Source: UBA6544 sp049601975 (lineage in GTDB: Bacteria > Pseudomonadota > Alphaproteobacteria > UBA8366). Taken from it: DNA of 64,000 nucleotides. This document shows positions 53,086-61,277 of the stretch, piece by piece (positions within the stretch are counted from its first letter, which is position 1; each line of letters opens with the position of its first letter). The position numbers were made by a program, and so were the translations under genes. The stretch spans positions 1-64,000 of the forward strand of contig JBMYRC010000005.1 in the NCBI GenBank assembly GCA_049601975.1, read 5' to 3'. The notes under the pieces were generated by a model that did not search any database, was not told the DNA's origin, and worked only from the letters and a program-made list of their open reading frames with translations.

Positions 53086-54429
53086 CTAAAGCTGTTTGTC
53101 GCCGATAAAAGCGCCGTCCGAGATCAGACGATCTTGCAAGGCGTTGCGATCAATATCAGCCGGTTTAACTCTGCCACTACGCGCGAGTTCGGCTGCCGTA
53201 CCGACCGCTTGCCCCATCGCGAAACAGGGACCGCTGACGCGCAATGATGCCTGGCCTTCAGGTGTCGTCGAAGCGCACCGGCCCGCGACCAGTAAATTAT
53301 CGACACCTTTGGGCACCGTCGTCCCATAGGGGATCTGGTGATATCCACGACCGGCTAGAAAGGTCCATTTCGCCGAACCATGCAGATGCTGCTCAAGCGG
53401 CCAACCGTTACAGCCGACAGAATCGTCAAAATCCCGGCACGATAAAACATCATCCTTGGTCAGGACATATTCGCCAACAATTCGCCTTGTCTCTCGAATG
53501 CCAATTTGCGGGGCTGTTTCCAATAAATACGCATCTTCGAAACCGGGCACTCGTTCCTTCAGAAACCGGAAATATTCCTGCGATTGCTTGCGACCCTCGA
53601 CTTCCGCGAAACTCAAATCGTCCCAATTGCTACCATCGACTGGTGCGCCATCGCGACTGATCTGCGTGAGGTTGGCCCGCCATTCGCCTGCATGAGCTTG
53701 CGAGCCGAGCACGCCGGTTTTGCGCGGCAAATCAAAGTCGTCGCTCGCTGCGGCGATGAGCTCGGTCAGGTTCGGCTTGCCCTCTCGGTGTACTCGTTCG
53801 TCGTCCGCATTGGCGATCCGGAACATCGTTGTCGGATAGGCCATGAAGCCGGTCGCGTCACCTTTTTCGTATTCCGCCCCCGACCAATAGGCGAGGTCCG
53901 CATCACCCGAGCAGTCGATGAACATTTCCGCCTTGATCGCGGCGCGCCCCGATTTCGTCTCCACGATCACCGCATCGATCCGCCCACTATCCATTGCGAC
54001 ACCGACAGCGGTGCTGTGAAAACGAATGTCGACCCCCGCAGATAGCAACAAATCATCCGCCGCCATTTTATAGGCCGCCGTATCATAGGCTTGAGCCGCG
54101 ATATCGTGACCGCCATCAGAGGCCGGCACTGGATGCGGTTCCCGCAATCCCCCAAGGCGATCCAGGCGCGCCAGGATATCGTCCGCGACGCCGCGCACGA
54201 CCTGTTGCACTGACCCGTTTATACTCGCGTGCAAACCGCAGAAATTGGTGACCATTGCGGCGGTACCCATGCCGCCAAGAAATCCGTATTTCTCGAGCAA
54301 AAGCGTACGCGCACCGGTTCGGGCCGCCGCTGTCGCCGCTGCGATACCCGCCGGACCGCCGCCGAGGATGAGAATTTCAGTTTCCGCTACGACTTCCGTC
54401 TCACGGGCAGGTTCCAAGATAACAGCCAT
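53086..54429 (-). CDS. FAD-dependent oxidoreductase
   Basis: 447-residue flavoprotein of the FAD_oxidored (PF12831-like) group. The dinucleotide motif is ILILGGGPAGIAAATAAARTGARTLLLEKYGFLGGMGT, with a second FAD region ETAPQIGIRETRRIVGEYVLT and the C-terminal DNLLVAGRCASTTPEGQASLRVSGPCFAMGQAVGTAA. The SGPC Cys near the C-terminus is commonly conserved. The substrate is unknown; relatives sit in many alphaproteobacterial catabolic clusters. It follows the PLP decarboxylase by 56 bases and precedes the hydratase by 33. Confidence 0.88.
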   Translation of the reverse strand: MAVILEPARETEVVAETEILILGGGPAGIAAATAAARTGARTLLLEKYGFLGGMGTAAMVTNFCGLHASINGSVQQVVRGVADDILARLDRLGGLREPHPVPASDGGHDIAAQAYDTAAYKMAADDLLLSAGVDIRFHSTAVGVAMDSGRIDAVIVETKSGRAAIKAEMFIDCSGDADLAYWSGAEYEKGDATGFMAYPTTMFRIANADDERVHREGKPNLTELIAAASDDFDLPRKTGVLGSQAHAGEWRANLTQISRDGAPVDGSNWDDLSFAEVEGRKQSQEYFRFLKERVPGFEDAYLLETAPQIGIRETRRIVGEYVLTKDDVLSCRDFDDSVGCNGWPLEQHLHGSAKWTFLAGRGYHQIPYGTTVPKGVDNLLVAGRCASTTPEGQASLRVSGPCFAMGQAVGTAAELARSGRVKPADIDRNALQDRLISDGAFIGDKQL

Positions 54430-54485
54430 GGGTATGACTTAGCGCGCAAAGGACCTTGCGACCAGATGCCCAATCGACGCGGATA

Positions 54486-55664
54486 TCAGTAGCGCGCCGT
54501 GAGCGTCGAAGCACTGCCATCAGCCTGGACAGTCGAGACGGCCGCCGCAAGATCACGCAAATACGTCTCGCGTATCGGCGCATGTAACATCGACAGCATC
54601 GCGTGCATGCCTTTCGGCCGCTGGGTCAATCCGGGCACCCAATCCGAGCCGGCCATTTGCTCCGCTACGCTAAAAATATCGACCTCATCCGATCCAAAAT
54701 TAATGATGGTGAGATCTGGTTTAGCGTGCATTCGAAGGTCCGGAATCGCTTCGATACCGGCGACATAGCCGTCAACCATCTCCATTAGATCGGCAGCGAC
54801 TTGGGTGTAACCCTCAATTCCGAGGTGCTTGAAAACCGCCCATGCGCCAGCAATTCCACCCGCCGGGCGGGTACCAACGAGGGTCGATGTCGTCATCCGA
54901 CCATACGTCCACGGATCGACATCAAAAATCTGGAGCTGAAAATCTTCTTCCGCGCGATACAAGACGGTCGAAGACGGCTTCGGCGCAAAGCCGAATTTGT
55001 GGAGATCGGCGGAAAGCGACCGCACACCCGGAACCGCAAAATCAAAATCGGGAAACACCCGCCCTAACCGTTTGACGAATGGCGCCAGATACCTGCCAAC
55101 ACAGGCATCCACATGCAGCCAGATATCCGTATCGAGAGCTATTTCGCCCAACTCCGCGATGTCATCGACTACCCCATGGGGGAAACACGGCGCGGACCCG
55201 ACGATCATGATTGTATCATCGTCGACGGCTGCTTTCATCGCGGACGGTTCGGCCCTGAAGTCTTCGCGTAGCGGCACGCGCTTCACCGGGATATCCATTG
55301 AGTCACCCGCCTTGTCGAAAGCCGGATGCGCGCTTGCCGCCGCAACAATATTAAATGGGCCTTTGCGTCCTTTAGCCCCCCGTGCCCATTCTCGGCAGGC
55401 ACGCACCGCCATGAAAATACTCTCCGTGCCGCCCGTGGTCATTCCGCCGCCCGCTCCTTCGGGAGCCTCAAACAGGTCGAGCGCCATTTCCACGACTTCG
55501 CGCTCCATCCTGGCGACGCTATGAAAGGCCCGTTTGCCGCCCAAGGCATTTTCCGCGAAAAATTTAAAATAGGCGTTGCGCCCGACCTCATACGCCTCGT
55601 CGGTTGCCTTAAAGACATAGAGCGGCACGCGCCCGTCACGCCAACGTTGGTCTCCACTCGCCAT
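54486..55664 (-). CDS. PLP-dependent group II decarboxylase-like protein (N-terminus cut off by an amber codon)
   Basis: 392 residues read from MASGDQRWRDGRVPLYVF. The fold is that of aromatic/aspartate decarboxylases and sphingosine-phosphate lyase: GGGMTTGGTESIFMAVRACREW, ASAHPAFDKAGD, LHVDACVGRYLAPF and the PLP lysine in LSADLHKFGFAPK. The family normally begins about 23 residues earlier, and exactly those residues are present upstream in the same frame, behind a TAG codon (55668-55670). Translation could restart here, as TAG-GAA-ATG allows reinitiation, but with only a poor ribosome site. The substrate, an amino acid or amino-alcohol phosphate, is not known. Confidence 0.85.
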   Translation of the reverse strand: MASGDQRWRDGRVPLYVFKATDEAYEVGRNAYFKFFAENALGGKRAFHSVARMEREVVEMALDLFEAPEGAGGGMTTGGTESIFMAVRACREWARGAKGRKGPFNIVAAASAHPAFDKAGDSMDIPVKRVPLREDFRAEPSAMKAAVDDDTIMIVGSAPCFPHGVVDDIAELGEIALDTDIWLHVDACVGRYLAPFVKRLGRVFPDFDFAVPGVRSLSADLHKFGFAPKPSSTVLYRAEEDFQLQIFDVDPWTYGRMTTSTLVGTRPAGGIAGAWAVFKHLGIEGYTQVAADLMEMVDGYVAGIEAIPDLRMHAKPDLTIINFGSDEVDIFSVAEQMAGSDWVPGLTQRPKGMHAMLSMLHAPIRETYLRDLAAAVSTVQADGSASTLTARY

Positions 55665-55736
55665 TTCCTACAGCTGCGGCTCGATATCCTCCCAACCGAT
55701 GCCCTTCTCCGGAAACGAAACGCGAGTGTCGGACAT
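55665..55736 (-). pseudogene. 22-codon N-terminal exon-like piece of the PLP decarboxylase before an in-frame TAG
   Basis: After a good ribosome site (AAGGAGAG) an ATG opens MSDTRVSFPEKGIGWEDIEPQL, then TAG, then in the same frame E and the Met of the main decarboxylase frame. The F-P-x-K-G-x-x-W-x-x-I-x-x-x-L pattern is the usual N-terminus of this family, so the piece belongs to the next gene rather than being a separate small protein. A single base change removes the break. Confidence 0.7.
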
Positions 55737-55746
55737 GGAACTCTCC

Positions 55747-56664
55747 TTATGAGACCGGAAGGGACGCGGCGACGCTCGCGGCTTCACCAGCCGCACTCGC
55801 GAGCTGGCCGGAGTATCCCTGCCGCACCGCGCCCACCGCATAGACGCCTTCGACATTTGTGGCGAAGGAGGAATCTGTCTTCACGAAACCGGCGTCGTCG
55901 CAGTCCAACGATCCCGCTAAGAATTCCGTATTCGGCTTAAGGCCGACAAATACGAAGACGCCGGAGCATGCGAAATCTTCCGCATCACCACCGCCCGCAG
56001 GTATAAGTTTCACACCCTCGACACCATCGCTGCCGGTAATCTCGGAAACCAGGGTCTCCCAACGAAAGGTGAATTTAGGATTTTCAGCTGCGCGCGTAAC
56101 GTAAGATTGTTTGGCCCGCAAACCGTTGCCGCGCGTCACCAAAGTGATCTCGCTGGCGTAATTCGCCAGATGCAATGCTTCCTGCAAAGCGGAATCCCCG
56201 CCACCGACCACCACGACCTTCTGGTCGACAAAGAACCCGGCATCGCAATCCGCGCATTGCGAGACGCCGCGACCAAACAAACTCTCCTCACCAGGAACAC
56301 CCAAGGATTTCAGACGGGCGCCCGACGCCAAAATAACATGCTTCGCCTTTTGGGCGCCCATACCTGTTGAGACGGTCTTAATATCACCATCAACCGAAAG
56401 GGCCGTGGCCATGTCGGGTACAATTTCGACGCCCAGGTCCAGGATGGCTTCCAATTGTCCGGAGGCCAGCTCAGCGCCGCCGACCGTTCCCATCGCAGGA
56501 TAGCCGTCGAGCGCACTGACGTTTATCACCAGTCCACCCATATGGCCGCCTTCGTCGATACACACGACGGCCATGCCACGCAGCGCCGCATGATGCGCCG
56601 CCGTCAGTCCTGCCATACCGCCACCGATCACCACCACATCGTATGGATCGCCAGGTCGCCTCAT
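55747..56664 (-). CDS. Thioredoxin-reductase-like FAD/NAD(P) oxidoreductase
   Basis: 305-residue flavoprotein with the thioredoxin reductase layout: FAD motif VVVIGGGMAGLTAAHHAALRG, redox-active C-x2-C at C137-A-D-C140 (GVSQCADCDAGFF), NADPH motif VVVVGGGDSALQEALHLA and the C-terminal VEGVYAVGAVRQGYSGQLASAAGEAA. C-A-D-C differs from the common C-A-T-C. Its ATG overlaps the stop of the preceding 403-residue gene by four bases (ATGA), so the two products are made in step. It may reduce a protein or small-molecule disulfide specific to this operon rather than housekeeping thioredoxin. Confidence 0.88.
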   Translation of the reverse strand: MRRPGDPYDVVVIGGGMAGLTAAHHAALRGMAVVCIDEGGHMGGLVINVSALDGYPAMGTVGGAELASGQLEAILDLGVEIVPDMATALSVDGDIKTVSTGMGAQKAKHVILASGARLKSLGVPGEESLFGRGVSQCADCDAGFFVDQKVVVVGGGDSALQEALHLANYASEITLVTRGNGLRAKQSYVTRAAENPKFTFRWETLVSEITGSDGVEGVKLIPAGGGDAEDFACSGVFVFVGLKPNTEFLAGSLDCDDAGFVKTDSSFATNVEGVYAVGAVRQGYSGQLASAAGEAASVAASLPVS

Positions 56665-57872
56665 TTTCGCATCTCCTCTTCAATCGGTTGCCAGCCGGAC
56701 GGCAAGACAATCTCTTTCATAATACGACAATCGGGATATCCCCATGTTGGGAAATAAGCTTGCTGGGCAATTGGGATATCCCCGCCCGCGACCACCAATG
56801 TTATTTGGTCCGGATCGGCGACGGGTGGTACCCTGCCTTCTTCGATCGCCGCGATGGCCCATGCGGGCCATTCCTTCGCCTTGCCCGCATTTCGATAAAT
56901 CCAAAGCGATTTGAGCGTCTCGGACGATATGCGACCATTCTCATGCAGCCAACGGCGGGCATCGACCTTAGAAACACCTTCCTTCGCTAAAGCGGCCGCC
57001 GTGGCGGGAGAAATCGCCACTGTGACGACACCGCCATGGAGCCAAGAAAAAGCCGACGCGGCAGAGCCCATTACGCTTGCCACTTCCTCCAATCCGCCGG
57101 TCACATTAATGGCACTTTCAGCCCGCAATACGGTGACGACATTTTGGTCCGCCCTGAAACCTTCATCCACGTGAAATGGTGTCCAGGGGCTTTGCGCCTC
57201 GTTTTCCGCAAAGCAGAGCGTATAGCGCCCCGGCTGCCCAAGCCCCGCGAAGGCGACAACCGCCGGCCAACCGCCACCGATATTCTGCATGATCAGACGC
57301 AGTGCCCGCCCGATGGTCGCGTTGGCGCGCCAACCTGGTCCGAGACATCCAAATCCGTCGTTCATAACGATCTGCCGGGCAATCGGGCCGTTTACCAGTA
57401 TCAACGGCGTCACATTCTCGTCCGTTGTTTGTACACCGCGCAAATTAAAACCTGGTTCAGCAATCGCCTGAACTGCGGCCAGAACGATTGGAAAATAATC
57501 GGGACGGCAACCCGCCATAACCGCATTGATGGCGATCTTTTCGACCGAGGCGACACCCTTGAGCGGGTCCAACTCTCCAATTACCACATCGCGGGAGAGC
57601 GGGGAGTAGTCGAGCATTTCCTCAACCCGGCCCGTGGTCGGCGGCACAACCGGCAGCCCATCTGTCCATCCTCGAAGATCATAAAGCCGCGCGACTTCAC
57701 TGGCGGGATCTATACCGCGAACGACTTCGACGCGTTGGCGCGAGAATTCCGCAACCAGCGGCCATCTGTCCCCCATGTCTCGTTCTTCGACGCGGGCGCG
57801 CAGCGTGTCGTCAATCCAAGCCCCGGACGCAGTTTGTCCGGATGGGTTCAATATCCAAAGAGGTTCTGTCAT
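56661..57872 (-). CDS. Conserved protein of unknown function, WTDGLPVVPPT family
   Basis: 403 residues, cytoplasmic. Strongly patterned blocks are LRGWTDGLPVVPPTTGRVEEML, VASVEKIAINAVMAGCRPDYFPIVLAAVQAIAEPGFNLRGVQTT, PLILVNGPIARQIVMNDGFGCLGPGWRANATIGRALRLIMQNIGG and CFAENEAQSPWTPFHVDEGF. From memory this is a widespread hypothetical family that tends to occur near UGSC-type (seleno)proteins and thiol enzymes; I could not check this. Conserved-looking cysteines sit in AGCRP, FGCLGPG, LCFAENE and YPDCRIM. First gene of an operon with a thioredoxin-reductase-like enzyme. No activity is known to me. Confidence 0.75.
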   Translation of the reverse strand: MTEPLWILNPSGQTASGAWIDDTLRARVEERDMGDRWPLVAEFSRQRVEVVRGIDPASEVARLYDLRGWTDGLPVVPPTTGRVEEMLDYSPLSRDVVIGELDPLKGVASVEKIAINAVMAGCRPDYFPIVLAAVQAIAEPGFNLRGVQTTDENVTPLILVNGPIARQIVMNDGFGCLGPGWRANATIGRALRLIMQNIGGGWPAVVAFAGLGQPGRYTLCFAENEAQSPWTPFHVDEGFRADQNVVTVLRAESAINVTGGLEEVASVMGSAASAFSWLHGGVVTVAISPATAAALAKEGVSKVDARRWLHENGRISSETLKSLWIYRNAGKAKEWPAWAIAAIEEGRVPPVADPDQITLVVAGGDIPIAQQAYFPTWGYPDCRIMKEIVLPSGWQPIEEEMRK

Positions 57873-57947
57873 GCGATACGGTACTTTTTCATCGGCACCG
57901 TTGCTGATCTATGGCGAAATCGCCAAGCGGACAGTTTTACGCAGATT

Positions 57948-59198
57948 TTAGTCGGCGGCGTCACGCACGGCGTTTAGTTCGCGATCGTGCGTGCGGATGA
58001 ACTCCTTGACCTTCGGCGCAATCTCCCGGCGCCATTTGCCGCCGTTAAAGACACCGTAATGTCCAACGCCTTTCTGCAAATGATACATCTTCTTTTCATC
58101 CGCCAGGTTCGGCGTGATATCGAGTGCCGCCTTCGTTTGGCCAATTCCGGAAATGTCATCGAGCTCGCCCTCAATACAAAGGATGGCGGTGTCGGTGATC
58201 TTCTCGGTTTTGACAGGGTGCCAGCGGTGCACCATCTCACCCTTCGGCAGGGCATGATCTTGAAACACCACCTTGACCGTCTGCAAATAGAACTCAGCCG
58301 GTAAGTCCATGACCGAGCGATATTCCTCGTAAAAGGCGCGCTTGCGGTCGGCGGCGTCATCGTCACCTTGCACCAAATGCTGGAACAACTCGTGGTAAGA
58401 CGCCACATGCTTATCGAAATTCATCGCGATGAAATTCGTCAGCTGTATGAAACCCGGATAAACCTTCCGAAATGCGCCGGGATAGGGCGGTGGGACGTCG
58501 ACGACTACATGCCGCTCGAACCAATCGATACTATGTTCTTTGGCGAGCTTATTAACTTGGGTTGGGGATTTGCGGGTATCGATGGGTCCACCGATCATCG
58601 TCAAGGACGCCGGCACACAATTGTCTTGCCAGCCTGACATAATCGACGTCGCGGCAAGCGCAGGAACCGACGGTTGGCAAACCGCCAACACATGAGTATT
58701 CGGCCCTAGGAAATGTAGGAAATCGACCAGATAGTCGATATAATCGTCGAGATCGAAACTGTCGTCGACCGCAGGGATCATGCTGCTATCGCGCCAGTCG
58801 CTGACGTAGACGTCGTGATCAGGCAACATCGCCTCGACGGTACCGCGCACCAAAGTTGCGAAATGCCCGGAGAGCGGTGCAAGGATCAATAATTTCGGAT
58901 CATTGCGCTTTGCAGCGCGCTTGAAATGGGTCAGATCGCAATAGGTTCGCTCGATCGCGGTCTCGATTGTGATTTCTACCTTGCGACCGTCGATTTCCGT
59001 CGAGTCGATATTCCACTCGGGTTTGCCGTAGCGCTGCGTGAAATGCCCCACCATATCGACCGCGGAGCCCATGATTCGACCGGCTGGCACATGGCTCAGC
59101 GGATTAAACGGGTTGTTCAGCGCGACTTTCGCGCCTTCCGCCATCAATTGAACAGGAGCAGCCCAAAGCCGCTGCATTTCATAGAGATAATAGAGCAT
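57948..59198 (-). CDS. phaZ: Intracellular polyhydroxybutyrate depolymerase
   Basis: 416-residue alpha/beta-hydrolase-type depolymerase of PHB granules. The N-terminal MLYYLYEMQRLWAAPVQLMAEG, VYVSDWRDSSMIP, and the nucleophile region LAVCQPSVPALAA with Cys174 in place of Ser are diagnostic for intracellular PhaZ. DDYIDYLVDFLHFLGP and the late CIEGELDDISGIGQT with the Asp and VGHYGVFNG with the His complete the triad. I start at MLYYLYE, seven codons inside a TTG-initiated frame. Its presence implies PHB storage. Confidence 0.93.
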   Translation of the reverse strand: MLYYLYEMQRLWAAPVQLMAEGAKVALNNPFNPLSHVPAGRIMGSAVDMVGHFTQRYGKPEWNIDSTEIDGRKVEITIETAIERTYCDLTHFKRAAKRNDPKLLILAPLSGHFATLVRGTVEAMLPDHDVYVSDWRDSSMIPAVDDSFDLDDYIDYLVDFLHFLGPNTHVLAVCQPSVPALAATSIMSGWQDNCVPASLTMIGGPIDTRKSPTQVNKLAKEHSIDWFERHVVVDVPPPYPGAFRKVYPGFIQLTNFIAMNFDKHVASYHELFQHLVQGDDDAADRKRAFYEEYRSVMDLPAEFYLQTVKVVFQDHALPKGEMVHRWHPVKTEKITDTAILCIEGELDDISGIGQTKAALDITPNLADEKKMYHLQKGVGHYGVFNGGKWRREIAPKVKEFIRTHDRELNAVRDAAD

Positions 59199-59307
59199 TC
59201 GCTGACTTTCCCATACCAATCAATACAGTCATTGTACAATGTCCATAGCTATAACAAAATGGATTTTTGCTGCGCTGCACAACCCCGTTTTAGATTTATT
59301 TTCTAAG

Positions 59308-59326
59308 GGTTAAGAAATACTTAACC
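59308..59326 (-). terminator. Possible weak terminator after gor
   Basis: GGTTAAG-TATTT-CTTAACC on the minus strand, four bases after the gor stop, followed by an A/T-rich stretch. The stem is AT-rich and no clean T-run follows, so termination would be weak. Confidence 0.35.
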
Positions 59327-59329
59327 ATT

Positions 59330-60706
59330 TTATTCCGCAGCGCGGTAATCTTCGTCCAGAACTTTCTCTCGCATCGTGACGAATTCTTCCGCCGACGTTG
59401 GATGGATGCCGATCGTCGAATCGAAGGTCGCCTTAGTCGCGCCCGCTTTGAGCGCGATGCCGATCCCTTGAATGATCTCTCCCGCTTCGGGGCCGACCAT
59501 ATGGACGCCAAGAACCACATCCGTCTCCGGGTGTACGATCATCTTCATCAGGGTCCGCTCGTCCCGGCCCGTTAACGTGTGTTTCAGGGCCTTGAAGTCG
59601 GACATATAGACATCGACCTTGCCATGCTTATCCCGCGCTTGCGCCTCGGTCATACCAACGGTCCCAATGCTCGGTTGGCTGAAGACAGCGGTTGGAATAT
59701 TCGAATAATCGACCGCGCCCGCCTTGTCGTTGAAAAGAGCATTCGCGACAACCATCCCTTCCGCCAAGGCCACCGGCGTCAGTTGCACCCGGTCTATGAC
59801 ATCGCCGAGGGCGTAAATCGACGGCACAGAGGTTTTGAAACCTTCATCAACGACAACCGCACCGCCTTTGCCTAATTCAACTCCCGCTTCCTCTAGACCA
59901 ATGCCGCTCGAATTCGGCGCTCTACCGGTTGCATAGAGGATGACGTCGGTCCGCATCTGGGTTCCGTCCTCAAAGTCGGCAATCAACTCATCGCCGTCTT
60001 TCTCAATCCGCGCGATATTCGCGTTGAACCGAAGATCCACCTTTTGTTTGCGCATCTCATCGGCGAGATGATGTCGCACGTCTTCGTCGAATCCGCGCAG
60101 AAAATGCGGCCCACGATAAAGCTGCGTCACGTCAACGCCCAATCCATGAAAAACACCGGTCAATTCGACCGCGATGTAACCGCCGCCGACGACGATGGCC
60201 CGCTTTGGAAATTTCTCCATGTGGAAAAACTCGTTCGAAGTGATCGCATGTTCCTTGCCCGGGATATCGGGCACCACCGGCCAACCACCGGTCGCGACCA
60301 GGATATACTTTGCGGTTACCTGCTTGCCGTCGACTTCGACCGTGTGCGGATCGACGACAGTCGCGCGCGCATTAAAAATATCGACCCCAGCATTGCCGAG
60401 CATATTCTCGTAAATGCCATTGAGGCGGGTGATTTCCTTGTCTTTGTTGTCGCGCAAGGTTGGCCAATCGAATGTCGTCTCACCGACCGTCCAGCCGTAT
60501 GCTGCCGCGTCTTCGAAATCATGCGCAAAATGAGATGCATAGACGAAGAGCTTCTTTGGGATACAGCCGACATTGACGCAAGTTCCGCCCATATAGCGGT
60601 CTTCCGCCGCCGCGACCTTTGCGCCGAAATTCGCCGCGAAACGGGCCGCGCGAACGCCTCCCGATCCAATCCCGATCACAAACATATCGTAGTCAAACTC
60701 GGCCAT
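59330..60706 (-). CDS. gor: Glutathione-disulfide reductase
   Basis: 458-residue class I pyridine nucleotide-disulfide oxidoreductase that keeps glutathione reduced with NADPH. The FAD motif is VIGIGSGGVRAARFAANFGAKVAAAED, the redox disulfide is GGTCVNVGCIPKK (C43, C48), the NADPH motif AIVVGGGYIAVELTGVFHGLG, and the C-terminal His-Glu pair is in GIHPTSAEEFVTM. AAGGG lies four bases before ATG. An inverted repeat lies about 70 bases upstream. It is consistent with the GST gene elsewhere in the window. Confidence 0.95.
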   Translation of the reverse strand: MAEFDYDMFVIGIGSGGVRAARFAANFGAKVAAAEDRYMGGTCVNVGCIPKKLFVYASHFAHDFEDAAAYGWTVGETTFDWPTLRDNKDKEITRLNGIYENMLGNAGVDIFNARATVVDPHTVEVDGKQVTAKYILVATGGWPVVPDIPGKEHAITSNEFFHMEKFPKRAIVVGGGYIAVELTGVFHGLGVDVTQLYRGPHFLRGFDEDVRHHLADEMRKQKVDLRFNANIARIEKDGDELIADFEDGTQMRTDVILYATGRAPNSSGIGLEEAGVELGKGGAVVVDEGFKTSVPSIYALGDVIDRVQLTPVALAEGMVVANALFNDKAGAVDYSNIPTAVFSQPSIGTVGMTEAQARDKHGKVDVYMSDFKALKHTLTGRDERTLMKMIVHPETDVVLGVHMVGPEAGEIIQGIGIALKAGATKATFDSTIGIHPTSAEEFVTMREKVLDEDYRAAE

Positions 60707-60774
60707 AGCACCCTTCTCCTCAATATCGTCCCATTCGCGTGGACGCGATTCTATATACTTTCCGTCATTCGAAT

Positions 60775-60809
60775 GAAACCTTGGAACGCTGCTCGTCCGC
60801 CAAGGTTTC
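60775..60809. repeat. Perfect 10-bp inverted repeat upstream of gor
   Basis: GAAACCTTGG and CCAAGGTTTC are exact complements separated by 15 bases, in the 196-base gap between the nitrile hydratase accessory gene and gor. A 10-base palindrome CATTCGAATG (60766-60775) abuts it. There is no T-run, so it is either a hairpin ending the nitrile hydratase transcript or an operator for gor. Confidence 0.55.
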
Positions 60810-60902
60810 GTGTCAGAATACCGAACCCGGTTCTCTCCCGTCGATCACCCTGTCTCAATACATTGATGCCGGAGGGAGTGATTTGGTTACGCGAGATGCG
60901 AT

Positions 60903-61277
60903 TTAGTCGGTATTTCGCTCCTGCGACAACTCAATCGGCGCGCCGTGCGGTGTCGCCAAGTAAGCGCGTCGCCATTCCTCTTTGCGCCGCGCCATATCGG
61001 ACACGCCCAGCAATCCCTTACTTGCGACAAGCGTCTCCAACGCATTAAGCCAATGTCGATAATAGGTGTCACCGAGGTCTCGGTCGCCATCAGCCTGTGC
61101 ACGATCTATTTCGGACGCCAGGGTCGCCGCCCACTCAACCCACGTGAACACACCTGCCTCGTTCAACCGTACCGCCATCGCAAAGGCATGCGCTTCCCAC
61201 GGCTCTCTGAAGACCGGCTCGCTGCCATCGCGCGGCATTCCCGCGAAGAGGTTTAAATCGGGGCCACGAGCGCTCAT
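60903..61277 (-). CDS. Nitrile hydratase accessory protein
   Basis: 124-residue protein related to the N-terminal half of the nitrile hydratase beta subunit (FREPWEAHAFAMAVRLNEAGVFTWVEWAATLASEI...YYRHWLNALETLVASKGL). In cobalt-type systems this small protein carries the alpha subunit during cobalt insertion and cysteine oxidation. Its ATG overlaps the beta-subunit TGA (TGATG), which fixes the start at MSARGPD rather than nine codons earlier. Last gene of the operon. Confidence 0.85.
   Translation of the reverse strand: MSARGPDLNLFAGMPRDGSEPVFREPWEAHAFAMAVRLNEAGVFTWVEWAATLASEIDRAQADGDRDLGDTYYRHWLNALETLVASKGLLGVSDMARRKEEWRRAYLATPHGAPIELSQERNTD

Noticed and set aside
31226..55736. Stop-codon reassignment (TAG or TAA read as an amino acid)
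   Set aside because: Both TAG and TAA occur as internal breaks, and intact genes here end normally in TAA, TAG and TGA; nonsense mutation is simpler.
57036..57977. Open frame of 313 codons opposite the 403-residue unknown gene
   Set aside because: It lies antisense to the strongly patterned WTDGLPVVPPT-family protein and has no features of its own.
60044..61048. Open frame of 334 codons opposite gor
   Set aside because: Shadow of the gor reading frame; no motif or start signal.
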